DNA of 64,000 bases from G963675935 sp963803125 (GTDB lineage: Bacteria > Planctomycetota > Planctomycetia > Pirellulales > Thermoguttaceae), in NCBI GenBank assembly GCA_963803125.1, contig CAWDLR010000004.1, positions 434,001 to 498,000 on the forward strand, written 5' to 3'. The notes below the pieces were generated by a model that was not told the DNA's origin, ran no database searches, and saw nothing but the letters and a program-made list of their open reading frames with translations. Both the position numbers and the translations under genes were made by a program. Of this stretch, positions 22,614-31,861 are shown piece by piece; positions within the stretch are counted from its first letter, which is position 1; each line of letters starts with the position of its first letter.

Positions 22614-23729
22614 ATGGACGAACGGGTGATGCAATTTCGCGTGGGAGCGTCGTTCTTGGCCGCTCTCATTTTCGCGGGCATCCTGGTGTTCCTCTTCGGC
22701 AAGATGCCGACGTTCACTGGCCACTATGAGATCAAAGCTCGTTTCGGCGACGTCGGCGGCATCAGCAGCGGCGCGCCGGTGCGGATCAACGGCGTGCTGG
22801 TCGGCCGCGTCGGCGACATCCGGCTGACCGACAACGATGGACGCGTCTTGTTGACCATGGAAATCCGCTCAGGCATCACAATCTACCAGAACGAAGTCCC
22901 CACCATCATCCGCGACTTCATGGGCAATACGGCGGTCGTGTTCATTCCGTCCATGATGAAGCGCGGGCGCGGCCAGCCCGTCGAGCCGGGCGCCGTGATC
23001 GAGGGCGCGTATTCCAGCGATCCAACCGGGCTGAAGGGGGAGTTGCAGGGGCCGATCGACACCGTCACCAACACCGGCGTCGCGTTGACCAAGGCGAGCG
23101 AGCAGCTCAATGCCGCCGCCAAGCGGGTCGAACTGATCCTCAACGACAAGGCCCAGCGGGACATCAGCAACATCCTCAACGACGCCGCCCAATCGTTGAA
23201 GATCATCCAGCGGCTGTTGGGCAACGAAGAGAACCAGCGGAAGCTCAGCGACGCGGTGGGCAGGCTGCCGGAGACGCTCGACAACATGAATCGTACCTTC
23301 GCCTCGACCGATGCCGCCTTGCGGAAGTTCACCGAGCCCTCCCGCCCCGGCGGCAAAGCGCCCATCGACCGCATGATCGATACGATTGAGATGGCGCAGC
23401 GCGCGATGCGGCAGTTCAACGAGCCATCCGGGCGGGACCAACTGCCGCCGATTCAGCAGATCGCCAAGGCGGCGGAGAACATCAGCGAAGTCAGCGACTC
23501 GCTGCGCAGCATCCTCTGCCGGGTAGATCGCGGTGAAGGATCGCTGGGCGCGCTGGTGAACGATCGGGAACTGTACAATCGCCTGAACAAGGCCGCCAGG
23601 AACATCGAGCAGCTCAGCCGCGAGATGCGACCGATCGTCGAGGACGCCGGCATCTTCATGGACAAAGCGGCCCGCCATCCGGGCGGGATGATCCGCGATG
23701 CCATCAAGCCCGGGGTGGGAATCAAGTAG
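22614..23729 (+). CDS. mlaD: MlaD-like MCE-domain protein
   Basis: The 371-residue protein has one N-terminal TM helix (about 12-30), then an MCE domain (YEIKARFGDVGGISSGAPVR, INGVLVGRVGDI). A long helical region follows (NTGVALTKASEQLNAAAKR onward), with further predicted amphipathic stretches to the end. MCE proteins form hexameric rings that carry lipids across the periplasm. It is longer than E. coli MlaD (about 183 residues), suggesting an extended helical tunnel or tether. No MlaC, MlaA or MlaB is seen nearby. Confidence 0.9.
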   Translation: MDERVMQFRVGASFLAALIFAGILVFLFGKMPTFTGHYEIKARFGDVGGISSGAPVRINGVLVGRVGDIRLTDNDGRVLLTMEIRSGITIYQNEVPTIIRDFMGNTAVVFIPSMMKRGRGQPVEPGAVIEGAYSSDPTGLKGELQGPIDTVTNTGVALTKASEQLNAAAKRVELILNDKAQRDISNILNDAAQSLKIIQRLLGNEENQRKLSDAVGRLPETLDNMNRTFASTDAALRKFTEPSRPGGKAPIDRMIDTIEMAQRAMRQFNEPSGRDQLPPIQQIAKAAENISEVSDSLRSILCRVDRGEGSLGALVNDRELYNRLNKAARNIEQLSREMRPIVEDAGIFMDKAARHPGGMIRDAIKPGVGIK

Positions 23730-23743
23730 CGCATTTTTCACCA

Positions 23744-23815
23744 CGGTGGGGCAGGCATTCCTGTCTGCCCGGCAAAATGCGGCAAATCGGGCAGACAGGA
23801 ATGTCTGCCCCACCG
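23744..23815. repeat. 72-bp GGGGCAGACATTC palindromic repeat
   Basis: CGGTGGGGCAGGCATTCCTG at one end and CAGGAATGTCTGCCCCACCG at the other. It begins 14 bp after the mlaD stop and may serve as its terminator. Confidence 0.88.
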
Positions 23816-24030
23816 AACGCTCCGCCGACCGTCTTCCGTGTGTGGTGAGAAATGCGGGGCAGGGCGCCGTGCCGCCCGGCGCCGCCCCCCATTCAGCGAC
23901 GTTTCCCGGCCCGCAGACTGGGACGTAAACAGCAAGCGGCGGGAAATTCTCGCGTCCCTCTATCGGGTTGTTTGACCGGTTTTTTCCGAGCACCAGTCGG
24001 GGGTGACCGTATTTTTTCGGTCGATCCCCG

Positions 24031-24074
24031 CAAAATTCTGCTAGGGGGTCTACCCCCCGGCCAAAACTCTGCTA
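24031..24074. other. Direct repeat and hairpin upstream of the response regulator
   Basis: CAAAATTCTGCTA (24031-24043) and CAAAACTCTGCTA (24062-24074) are 12/13 identical and 31 bp apart, about three helical turns. Between them lies a G5-TCTA-C5 hairpin. Two overlapping TATTAT boxes follow (24073-24081). The arrangement suggests a regulator site near a promoter; this is inference. Confidence 0.4.
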
Positions 24075-24195
24075 TTATTATGGGTAGTAAGTCGCCTTGG
24101 TTATTTCAGGGGACAGCCGACGGGGCAACGGCGAAGCCCCCAAAAATTATCGGGTGTTATCACGCCCAGAGAACCGCAGACCATCGGAGCAAGCG

Positions 24196-24837
24196 ATGAC
24201 AACAAACAAGATTCGACTTTTGATCGCCGACGACCATGAAGTCGTTCGCAGTGGGCTAAAAACGATGTTGGCCGGCACGGAGGCGAAAGTAGTCGGCGAG
24301 GTGTCGACGGGAGCGACCGCCGTCAAGTTTGCCTTGGAGAACGAAGTGGACGTCGTGCTGTTGGACATCCGCATGCCCGACGGCGACGGCCTGACCGCCT
24401 TGGGGCGGATTAAGCTCGACAAGCCCAATATGCCGATCGTGATCCTCTCGACTTTCGACAACCCCACGTACGTGGCGCGGGCCGTGGCGCTGGGGGCGAG
24501 CGGCTACCTGCTGAAGGGCTGCACCCGCGAGCACTTGATCAACACCATCCGCATCGCGGCGTCGGGCGAGAGCGCCTGGACCCGCGACGAGTTGCGCCGC
24601 GTGACTGGCGCCTTGGCTACTCCGCGGCTGACGGCCGACGTGGAAGTGCCCTTGACCCAGCGCGAAAGCGAAGTGCTCAAGCAGTTGGCCTACGGACTGA
24701 CGAACAAGGAGATCGCCAACACCCTGCACATCAGCTACGAGACGGTCAAGGAGCACGTGCAGCACATCCTGCGGAAGATCGGCGTTTCCGACCGCACGCA
24801 AGCCGCGGTCTGGGCCGTCCGCAAGGAATTGGTCTGA
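24196..24837 (+). CDS. NarL/LuxR-type response regulator
   Basis: The 213-residue protein has a receiver domain with acidic pair D12-D13 (IADDHE), phosphoacceptor D57 (VVLLDIRMPDGDG), and K in LLKGCTRE. It is followed by a LuxR helix-turn-helix (LTQRESEVLKQLAYGLTNKE, then IANTLHISYETVKEHVQHIL). The start at 24196 was chosen because the receiver begins directly after it. No histidine kinase lies nearby. The ECF sigma gene starts 13 bp after the stop, so the two may share a transcript. Confidence 0.93.
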   Translation: MTTNKIRLLIADDHEVVRSGLKTMLAGTEAKVVGEVSTGATAVKFALENEVDVVLLDIRMPDGDGLTALGRIKLDKPNMPIVILSTFDNPTYVARAVALGASGYLLKGCTREHLINTIRIAASGESAWTRDELRRVTGALATPRLTADVEVPLTQRESEVLKQLAYGLTNKEIANTLHISYETVKEHVQHILRKIGVSDRTQAAVWAVRKELV

Positions 24838-24850
24838 CGTTTCCCCGATC

Positions 24851-25546
24851 ATGCACGCATGGGCCGAAGGCAGCCGGTGGGGGGCGTCGAAGCCGAGTTC
24901 CATCTCCTCGACGCTGTTGGATGAGCTTCGCGGCGGTGGGCCCGATGCCTGGCAGCGGCTGGTGCGTCTGTATGGTCCGGTGATCTACCGCTGGTGCCGG
25001 CGTTCGGACCTGACGGCCGACGACGCTGCCGACGTGGTTCAGGAAGTGCTCGCGGCGGTGGCCGTCCATCTACCGGGCTTCCGCCGCGACCGCCCGCAGG
25101 ACAGCTTCAGCGGCTGGCTGGCCACGATCACCCGCAACAAGGTTCGCGAACTGTACCGCCGCCGCCGTGGCCGGGCGGAAGCCCGCGGCGGCAGCACCGC
25201 GCTAAGGCAAATGGCCGACATTCCGCAGCCCGAAAAAGGGGACAGTCCCCATTTGTGCGAAGCACCCGGAGGGCCGTTCCGGCAAATGGGGGCTGTCCCC
25301 TTTTCTGCCGAGGAAAACATCCAACCGGACGCCCAGGCCGCGGCCTGTCTGTCGCGGCGGGTGCTGGAACTGATCCAGGCGGAATTCGAGACGCAAACCT
25401 GGCAGGCCTTCTGGCGTGTGAGCGTCGATGGGCAGTTGCCGGCCCACGTTGCCGCCGACCTGAAGATGAACGTCGCCGCCGTCTACAAGGCCAAATCCCG
25501 CGTGCTGGCCCGCTTCCGCCAGGTGTTGGCCGAGTTGCCGGAGTAG
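24851..25546 (+). CDS. ECF-type RNA polymerase sigma factor with repeat-encoded linker
   Basis: The 231-residue protein has a sigma-2 region (about 38-108: LYGPVIYRWCRRSDLTADDA, VVQEVLAAVAVHLPGF, FSGWLATITRNKVRELYRRR) and a C-terminal sigma-4 region (about 165-230: LPAHVAADLKMNVAAVYKAK). Between them, residues of about 129-152 are encoded by a 71-bp palindromic repeat (GDSPHLCEAPGGPFRQMGAV). Because the insertion is in the natural flexible linker it is likely tolerated. The following gene is a Ser/Thr kinase with an N-terminal zinc-finger-like segment, an arrangement common for planctomycete kinase-linked ECF groups. No classical anti-sigma gene is present. Confidence 0.9.
   Translation: MHAWAEGSRWGASKPSSISSTLLDELRGGGPDAWQRLVRLYGPVIYRWCRRSDLTADDAADVVQEVLAAVAVHLPGFRRDRPQDSFSGWLATITRNKVRELYRRRRGRAEARGGSTALRQMADIPQPEKGDSPHLCEAPGGPFRQMGAVPFSAEENIQPDAQAAACLSRRVLELIQAEFETQTWQAFWRVSVDGQLPAHVAADLKMNVAAVYKAKSRVLARFRQVLAELPE
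25234..25304. repeat. 71-bp AAAAGGGGACAG palindromic repeat inside the sigma gene
   Basis: AAAAGGGGACAGTCCCCATT pairs with the inverse end CAAATGGGGGCTGTCCCCTT plus TT. It differs at two positions from the copy at 26733-26803 and is read in the same frame in both genes. Confidence 0.93.
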
Positions 25547-25614
25547 CCCGCATCGGATACCGTGGGTTAGCGGCGGCCGGCCTGGTTCCCCTGCGCAAGA
25601 TTAACGGGATTGCC

Positions 25615-25694
25615 GTTTAGCCGGCGGGCTTGCCCGCCGCGAGAATCGCCGCAAGGCCCTGTATTGGCGCGGCGGGCAAGCCCGCCGGCTAAAC
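25615..25694. repeat. 80-bp GTTTAGCCGGCGGGC palindromic repeat
   Basis: GTTTAGCCGGCGGGCTTGCC at the left and GGCAAGCCCGCCGGCTAAAC at the right form perfect 20-bp arms with about 40 bp between. Part of the family recurs at 60727-60753. It fills the gap between the sigma factor and kinase genes. Confidence 0.88.
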
Positions 25695-25905
25695 GTCCTG
25701 TCGCCGAATCCGCAAAAAATCACGCAGTAGAACCAGCCACGTGCGATATTGTCCCTGCACGACCGCCGATAGACATTCTCCCCTATCGACTTGCGAAAGG
25801 GCGGTCGGATCGTGTCAGGGGGCGCATTCTACTGGTATGAGGGTTGGGGCACGAATGCCTCGACGGCGCGAAAGGATGGGAGACTGACGCGAAGGGGTTT
25901 TCAAG

Positions 25906-27879
25906 ATGACCGCCAAAGGCTGCCCAAGCCGGGAGACGCTCCACCAGTATTCGCTAGGATTATTGGCTGCCGGGGACCGCGACGCGCTCGACAGCCATCT
26001 CGACTCATGCCCCGATTGCCAGGCGGCGATCGCAACGCTCGACGACGCGGACGATACGCTGATCGGGCGTTTGCGGACGCCGCTGAGCAGCGAAGCGGTC
26101 ATAGCGGAGCCGCAGTTGCAGGACGCCCTAACGGCGGCAATCGCTGGGGCGGCGGCGGTTGGGGCATCCGTTGGGGCGGCAGTTAAACTGCCGCCCCAAC
26201 AACCGCGCGAATTCCCGTCCCAGCAAGCCGCGGACCTGCCGGAGACGCTCGGCGAATACCGCATCCTGAAAGAGCTGGGCCGCGGCGGCATGGGCCGGGT
26301 CTTCAAGGCGCTGCACACCAAACTCGATCGCGTGGTGGCGATCAAGGTCCTGCCGCACGGCCGCGGCGGCGACCAGCGGGCGATCGACCGCTTCGCCCGC
26401 GAAATGCGGGCGGTCGGGCCGCTCATGCATCCGAACATCGTTCAGGCCTACGACGCCCGCGAGATCGACGGCGCGCCGGTTTTGGTGATGGAGTTTGTCG
26501 ATGGGCTCGATCTGGCGGAGATCGTTCGCCGCCTCGGGCCGCTGCCTGTCGCCGACGCCTGCGAGTTGGCCCGGCAAACGGCCCTGGCCCTGCAATGCGC
26601 CCACGAGCATGGGCTGGTGCATCGCGACGTCAAGCCGTCGAACGTCATGCTGGCCCGGTCGGGCGAAGTGAAGTTGCTCGACCTCGGTTTGGCCCGTGTG
26701 TATGCCGAAGGCGGCGCTTCTGTCGGGGCCGGAAAAGGGGACAGTCCCCATTTGTGCGAAGCACCCGAAGGGCCGTTCCGGCAAATGGGGACTGTCCCCT
26801 TTTCCGGCCCCCAACCCGCCGGCGAGGAGATGACCGCCGCCGGCCAGGCGATGGGGACGGCGGACTATATGGCCCCGGAACAGGCGTCCGACAGTCGCGG
26901 CGTCGATATCCGCGCCGATCTGTATAGTCTCGGCTGCACGCTCTACAAGTTGCTTAGCGGCCGCGCGCCGTTCAGTGGTCCGGAATGCCGCACGACGCTG
27001 GAGAAGTTCAACGCCCATGCCCAGCAGCCGCCCGCGGCGATTCGCCGGCTCGTCGCCGATGTGCCGGAGGGATTGGCCGTGCTCCTGGATCGGCTATTGG
27101 CGAAGAACCCAGCCGACCGACCGGCCACGCCGGCGGAAGTGGCCGAGGCGTTGGCCCGCTGGTGTGCGGGCACCGACCTGCCGGCGCTGTTGCAGCGTGC
27201 GATCGCCGCGGAACATTCTCCCCACGTTTCCGGCCAGGGCCAAAGTGCCGGCGACAGTGCGCCGCAGCCGCTGGCGGCCGGGCAACGCTGGAGATCGTTG
27301 GTCGCGGTCGCCGTCGCGATGTTTCTCTTAGGCGGCGGCCTCGGCTTCTACCTGGGCATCACGATCCGCATTCAGAAAGACGGCCGCAGCTACGAAGTTG
27401 AAGTCCCGCCGGATTCGCACACGACCGTCAGTGAGAATGGCAGCGCCACGATAAGCCTTCGCTCCGCAGCGAAGAGCGCCATGCGGCCCGCGACGAAGAA
27501 TGCCGCGCCGCCGGCCATCGGCGCCGCGGCCGAAGCGAGACCGCTGGCCTTAAACGACGGCCCGATGCTCGTCGCCGACGCCGCGGCGGAGTTGAAGGCC
27601 CTGCAAGGCCAGTGGACCGTCGTACAAATCGTAAAGGAAGAAGCGGCAGACAAGGCGTGGGGAGCGGGGAACAGCGATTTTACCAAGATCGGCGGCCGTT
27701 TCGTCTTTCACGGCCAGCACCTGGCAATCCCCCAACTCGGCCGGCATGGCTACTTCTCGGCGTACGAGTGCAGCGTCGGTTCGACGCAGTTCCGAGATGG
27801 ATCGATCTGTATGCGGGGGCGCCCGAACGCCGCGATCTGTTCGCCCTGGGGACGTACCAACTCGACGGCGGCCGCCTGA
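25906..27879 (+). CDS. Hanks-type Ser/Thr protein kinase with TM anchor (N-terminal part before a frameshift)
   Basis: The kinase starts with a zinc-finger-like HLDSCPDCQ motif (31-39). The kinase domain covers about 115-420: GRGGMGRVF (126-133), Lys147, HRDVKPSN (239-246), DLG (259-261, for DFG) and MAPEQ (322-326). Between DLGLA and APEQ, residues 277-300 come from a 71-bp repeat lying in the activation segment. A second small repeat encodes residues of about 89-98. A TM helix (about 463-488) precedes an extracytoplasmic part starting a TIGR03067-like domain (LKALQGQWTVV). The frame breaks near 27791; the gene continues to 30083 in another frame. It probably acts with the upstream sigma factor. 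Confidence 0.88.
   Translation: MTAKGCPSRETLHQYSLGLLAAGDRDALDSHLDSCPDCQAAIATLDDADDTLIGRLRTPLSSEAVIAEPQLQDALTAAIAGAAAVGASVGAAVKLPPQQPREFPSQQAADLPETLGEYRILKELGRGGMGRVFKALHTKLDRVVAIKVLPHGRGGDQRAIDRFAREMRAVGPLMHPNIVQAYDAREIDGAPVLVMEFVDGLDLAEIVRRLGPLPVADACELARQTALALQCAHEHGLVHRDVKPSNVMLARSGEVKLLDLGLARVYAEGGASVGAGKGDSPHLCEAPEGPFRQMGTVPFSGPQPAGEEMTAAGQAMGTADYMAPEQASDSRGVDIRADLYSLGCTLYKLLSGRAPFSGPECRTTLEKFNAHAQQPPAAIRRLVADVPEGLAVLLDRLLAKNPADRPATPAEVAEALARWCAGTDLPALLQRAIAAEHSPHVSGQGQSAGDSAPQPLAAGQRWRSLVAVAVAMFLLGGGLGFYLGITIRIQKDGRSYEVEVPPDSHTTVSENGSATISLRSAAKSAMRPATKNAAPPAIGAAAEARPLALNDGPMLVADAAAELKALQGQWTVVQIVKEEAADKAWGAGNSDFTKIGGRFVFHGQHLAIPQLGRHGYFSAYECSVGSTQFRDGSICMRGRPNAAICSPWGRTNSTAAA
26171..26199. 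repeat. Single-arm TTGGGGCGGCAG palindrome inside the kinase gene
   Basis: TTGGGGCGGCAGTTAAACTG then CCGCCCCAA is a near-perfect 29-bp palindrome related to 20310-20378 and 49824-49890. It lies between the zinc-finger-like segment and the kinase domain, and reads through in frame. Confidence 0.75.
26733..26803. repeat. 71-bp AAAAGGGGACAG palindromic repeat inside the kinase gene
   Basis: This is a second copy of the 25234-25304 element with two substitutions, in the same orientation and reading frame. It encodes KGDSPHLCEAPEGPFRQMGT within the activation segment. Confidence 0.93.
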
Positions 27880-30083
27880 AGGTCTGCCTTGCCCACGCGA
27901 TGGGGCGACCGGTCGGCTCGTTCGCGCGGCCAGAGGCGCTCGCCGTCGCCCCATCTTCGGGCAACGTCCTGCTCACGCTCGAACGCTACCGGCCCTCCGC
28001 TGACGAAACGGAGCTTCAGCAGTCTTCCGGATGGTCGGTCGTCACGCAAATCGAAGACGGCAAAGTGCTGCGCGATGACCAGAGCCGGACCTGGGGCGGA
28101 GAATTCAAGTTCACCGAGTACAACGCGTTCTACTATGGCACCCATTATCATGGGCTCGCAAGCACCGACGGTTGGCAATACATCCTCGATCCGAAGAAAT
28201 CGCCGAAGACGATTTCGCTGATCACGCTCTACCGCCCCAAGGAGGAGCGCCTCTCGGGCATCTACCGCTTCGACGGCGACCGGCTCACGCTCGCATTCCG
28301 CCCGGGCGAGAAGCCGCCGGAGAAGTTCGAATCGACGCCCGGCTCCGGCGTTACGCTATTCGTGCTGCAAGGAAGCAACACACGGGCGGTTCCTGCGCGG
28401 CGAGCCGGAACGACGCCTGGAGCGTACGGCCTCAAGCCGCCGACTTCGCAGCCCCGATCGTCGCAGCCGGCGGCGAGTATCGAGCAACCGCGCGAGATGC
28501 CGCCCATCGTTGTGCCGGTCGGGCCGCAGCGACCCGGGCCGCGGGTGGGCTGGCTGGCGGGCTGCGCGGGAGTCGAGTTGCTCGCCATTGGCGACGGCCG
28601 CCGCTGGTGGCAGCCGAGCGGGGTGCCGCTGGCCGGGCCGCCTTGCCCCATGCGAGAAGCTCCACCGTCGGCGCCCGAGCCCGATTTCAGCCGCCGGGCC
28701 TTCTTCGTTCGCGTTACCGGCGTCCCCTTGGACCAGTGGGGCACGAACTTCCAGGTCGTCCCCAGTTCCGGCAGCGACGATCGCATCGCGTATCAGGACA
28801 TTCAAAGAGTGCCCAGCCGCAGCTACTTCTCCGGCGTGGAGGCGGGGGTGCCCAACGATGCAAAGACCGTAACGCTGCGTTGGGGCTTCAGCATGGGTCC
28901 CTGGGAAGACGCCGCTCTGGCCGCGTTCACGCCGGAGGGCCGGCCCATCGGCCCTGGCTCCTGGGGCGAGCAGCTCAATTCGCTGCAAGTGCTCAGAAGG
29001 CAGGACCAAACAGAAATCGAGATGTCGTACCAGTCCCGCGACGAGGAACGGGCAATCGTTATCTTTGAGAACCGCAACGACGTAACCACCGACTTTCACA
29101 GATCGCGGGGGAAAATGCGAGCGGAATTTCACGCCGATGCGCTTACGCCGATCAAGGCGATCAAGCTGCAACGCCGGCCCTACGCCTGGGGCGAGTTCCA
29201 AGGCGTGCCGACGCAATGGAGCGAAACGCCGATTCGCATGGCTTCGGTGTCGCCCGACACCTGCAACGTCGCCGCACAATCGCAAGGGCCGTGGATTGCG
29301 CGATTGTCCAACGGCATGACAGTCGTTCAATTGGTCGGCGTCGGCGATGAGGATCGCTGGTGGCAGCCCAACGGTGCGGCCTTGGCCAAGCCGCCTTGTC
29401 AGTTCGATAGCGGAACGAAATCCGATGACAAAGGCCTCGTGCGGCGGCGTTTCTTCTTGAGCGTCAGCAGTGCACTGCTCTCATCGCAGACCGAAATCGC
29501 CGGCGGTATCTCACCAGGGACGATCGCGGCCATTCCCGAGCGGGTGCGGCGGCAGGGCAGAGAAGTGGACAACGGGGTGAAATTCCTGGCCTTCGAGGCG
29601 TTCGTGCCCAAGACGAGCCATACGATCACCGCGGTGACTTGCGGCGTCGCTACGGGCCCGTGGCAGGAGTTCGCTTCGCCCTCGGTGAACTACTATCCCG
29701 GCCCGGGAGGCTATTGCAGCGGAGGAGAGTCGATCGGCAGCCGCAACATCTGGCTGCAAATCCACAAGCAGAAAGACGGCGTCGAGGCCGTCGTCACCGA
29801 CGGCTGGTTCAATACGGATGATCTCCGCCTGGTGGCGATCACCTACGACGGCCGGGCGCTGACGGGTCGGGCGTGGATCGACCATCCGAAACGGCAGCAG
29901 GTGCAGACCATCATCCGCGCTACGTTTCCCGGCGTGACACTTGCGGAGATCAAGAAGCTCAACGTCGAGCGGCGACCGTACGAGTGGGTCTGCTTCTCCT
30001 ATGTGGCCGCCGTTCCGGAGACGGCCGCGAAGTTGGAAACCGCCGCCCCGCACGCCACTGCGGCCGCGGCACGAAAACCGTAG
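27793..30083 (+). CDS. C-terminal extracytoplasmic part of the kinase, in the shifted frame
   Basis: From about 27793 the protein continues in the next frame: PRWIDLYAGAPERRDLFALG, then TYQLDGGRLKVCLA, completing the TIGR03067-like domain begun upstream. Adding one C at 27791-27793 restores a single ~1390-residue kinase. A second TIGR03067-like unit (GGEFKFTEYNAFYYG ... IYRFDGDRLTLAF) follows. Then come two copies of an unknown module, each with a W-W motif (GDGRRWWQPSGVPLAGPPC and GDEDRWWQPNGAALAKPPC) and a following RRAFFVRV or RRRFFLSV strand. The duplication implies repeated sensory or adhesive domains outside the membrane. A terminator-like hairpin follows the stop. Confidence 0.75.
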
Positions 30084-30118
30084 CTCACCGTCCGGCAAGT
30101 TCTCGCCGCCTGGGAAAG

Positions 30119-30140
30119 CCCCCCGACTGCAATCGGGGGG
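30119..30140 (+). terminator. Rho-independent-like terminator after the kinase gene
   Basis: CCCCCCGA-CTGCAA-TCGGGGGG is a perfect 8-bp stem with a 6-base loop, 36 bp after the stop codon. The trailing sequence has only a short T run (CGTTTCTC), so termination may be partial. Confidence 0.6.
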
Positions 30141-30239
30141 CGTTTCTCGCCGGAAGATTCCCGCCCGCCCGGGCGCGTTGTCGGCCGAATCGACGATTTT
30201 GCTCTTTCCCGGCCGGGCGTTTCGGCTACGATACGTTTC

Positions 30240-31646
30240 ATGCCCGACGCCGACCCCTCCACTGTTCGTCCTTCGGCCGTTCCGCGCCGCGAGCTGACGC
30301 TGTTTGACTCGACGTGCATTATCGTCGGGATCATCATCGGGTCGGGCGTCTATCGCACGATTCCCGAGGTCGCGCAACGGACGCCCAGCGTCGTCTGGCT
30401 GATCGGCTTGTGGCTTCTCGGCGGGCTGCTCTCCTTGATCGGGGCGGTCTGCTATGCCGAACTGGCGACCGCGTATCCGAAGGAGGGGGGCGATTACGTC
30501 TATTTGACGCGGGCTTTCGGCCGCTCGGTTGGATTTCTTTTTGCCTGGTGCCAGCTTTGGATCGTGCGGCCCGGCTCGATCGGCGCGATGGCATTCCTGT
30601 TCGCCGACTACGCCAACCAGATCTGGCCGCGTGCCGAAGGTCCGGCGTCTGCCGGCGTGCTGGCGGCCTATGCCGTCGCCTCGATTGTCGCGCTGACCGC
30701 GGTCAATATGCTCGGCGTTCGCGAAAGCAAATGGACGCAAAACGTGTTGACCGTGGCGAAGGTCCTGGGCCTGGCCGTCATCGTGGCGGTCGGTTTCAGC
30801 CATCCAGCGTCCGCGGCGGCGTCAGCGCCGCCCGCGGCGGCGACCGATCTCTCGGCTTCCACTTTCGGGCTGGCGATGGTTTTCGTGTTGTTCGCCTACG
30901 GCGGATGGAACGAAATGGCCTTCGTCAGCGCCGAGGTAAGAGAGCCGCGAAAGAACATCCTTCGCGCGCTGCTGATCGGCACCCTTGCGGTGACGGCGAT
31001 CTACGTTCTTGCGAATTTGGCTTTCGTGTGCGCGTTGGGGCTCGAAGGGTCGCGGCGGCCGACGGTGGCCACCGACGTGCTGACGCTGGGAATTGGGCCC
31101 TTGGCCGGCCGGGCCATTAGCGTGTTGATCTGCATCTCCGCGCTTGGCGCCATCAACGGACAGATTTTCACCGGCTCGCGGGTGTACTATGCGATGGGCA
31201 ACGACCATCGGCTTTACGCCTGGCTTGGCCGTTGGAACGCCCGCCGCGGCGTGCCGCTCTGCTCGCTGCTGATCCAAGGCGCGATTACATCGGCGTTGGC
31301 AATCTGGTTCGGCCTGAGCAAGAACGGATTTGCCAGCATGGTGATCTTCACCACGCCGGGCTTCTGGACCTTCATGGCGTTGGTCGCCGCATCGGTCTTC
31401 ATGTTGCGCCTGCGAGATCCCAAGACTGAACGGCCTTATCGCGTGCCGGGTTACCCGGTCACCCCGATTCTCTTCTATTGTTCCTGCTGGTGGATGGTGT
31501 ACAGCAGTGTGAGATTTGCCATCGAGAATCGCAGTTGGGAGGCGATCTGGTCGATCGCCATCCTCTTGGTCGGCGTGGCGATGAGCTTCTGCCGCTCCGC
31601 TCCCACTTCGGCGGGGCGGTCTGATCGCAACGACTCTTCCGAATAG
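30240..31646 (+). CDS. APC-superfamily amino-acid permease
   Basis: The 468-residue, 12-TM protein has the APC N-terminal signature FDSTCIIVGIIIGSGVYRTI, where IIGSG unwinds helix 1 around the substrate. AFGRSVGFLFAWCQLWIVRP and GGWNEMAFVSAEVREPRKNI correspond to helices 3 and 6. Length and topology match the LAT/APA group of amino-acid exchangers or symporters; substrate unknown. It is a single gene between a terminator and a palindromic repeat. Confidence 0.9.
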   Translation: MPDADPSTVRPSAVPRRELTLFDSTCIIVGIIIGSGVYRTIPEVAQRTPSVVWLIGLWLLGGLLSLIGAVCYAELATAYPKEGGDYVYLTRAFGRSVGFLFAWCQLWIVRPGSIGAMAFLFADYANQIWPRAEGPASAGVLAAYAVASIVALTAVNMLGVRESKWTQNVLTVAKVLGLAVIVAVGFSHPASAAASAPPAAATDLSASTFGLAMVFVLFAYGGWNEMAFVSAEVREPRKNILRALLIGTLAVTAIYVLANLAFVCALGLEGSRRPTVATDVLTLGIGPLAGRAISVLICISALGAINGQIFTGSRVYYAMGNDHRLYAWLGRWNARRGVPLCSLLIQGAITSALAIWFGLSKNGFASMVIFTTPGFWTFMALVAASVFMLRLRDPKTERPYRVPGYPVTPILFYCSCWWMVYSSVRFAIENRSWEAIWSIAILLVGVAMSFCRSAPTSAGRSDRNDSSE

Positions 31647-31701
31647 GCGGGGCGATGCCGCCCCGCGGCCGTCAAAGCGGGCACGGCGGGGACCCCCAAG
31701 C

Positions 31702-31769
31702 CGTAGGTTATGCTTTAGCATAACGGAAGGCATTGCGTGCAACGGTGTTATGCTAAAGCATAACCTACG
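31702..31769. repeat. 68-bp CGTAGGTTATGC palindromic repeat
   Basis: CGTAGGTTATGCTTTAGCAT and ATGCTAAAGCATAACCTACG form 23-bp inverted arms, each containing an inner TGCTTTAGCA hairpin. Only one copy is present in this window, but it has the same two-arm plan as the other families. Confidence 0.85.
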
Positions 31770-31861
31770 CGCTACACCTAGGATGTCAATCGAGGCCGGT
31801 TGGGGCGAGGCTGCAAGCTACAATTTTGTCGGGTCGGCGTGACGTTATCGAGGAGGGCGTG

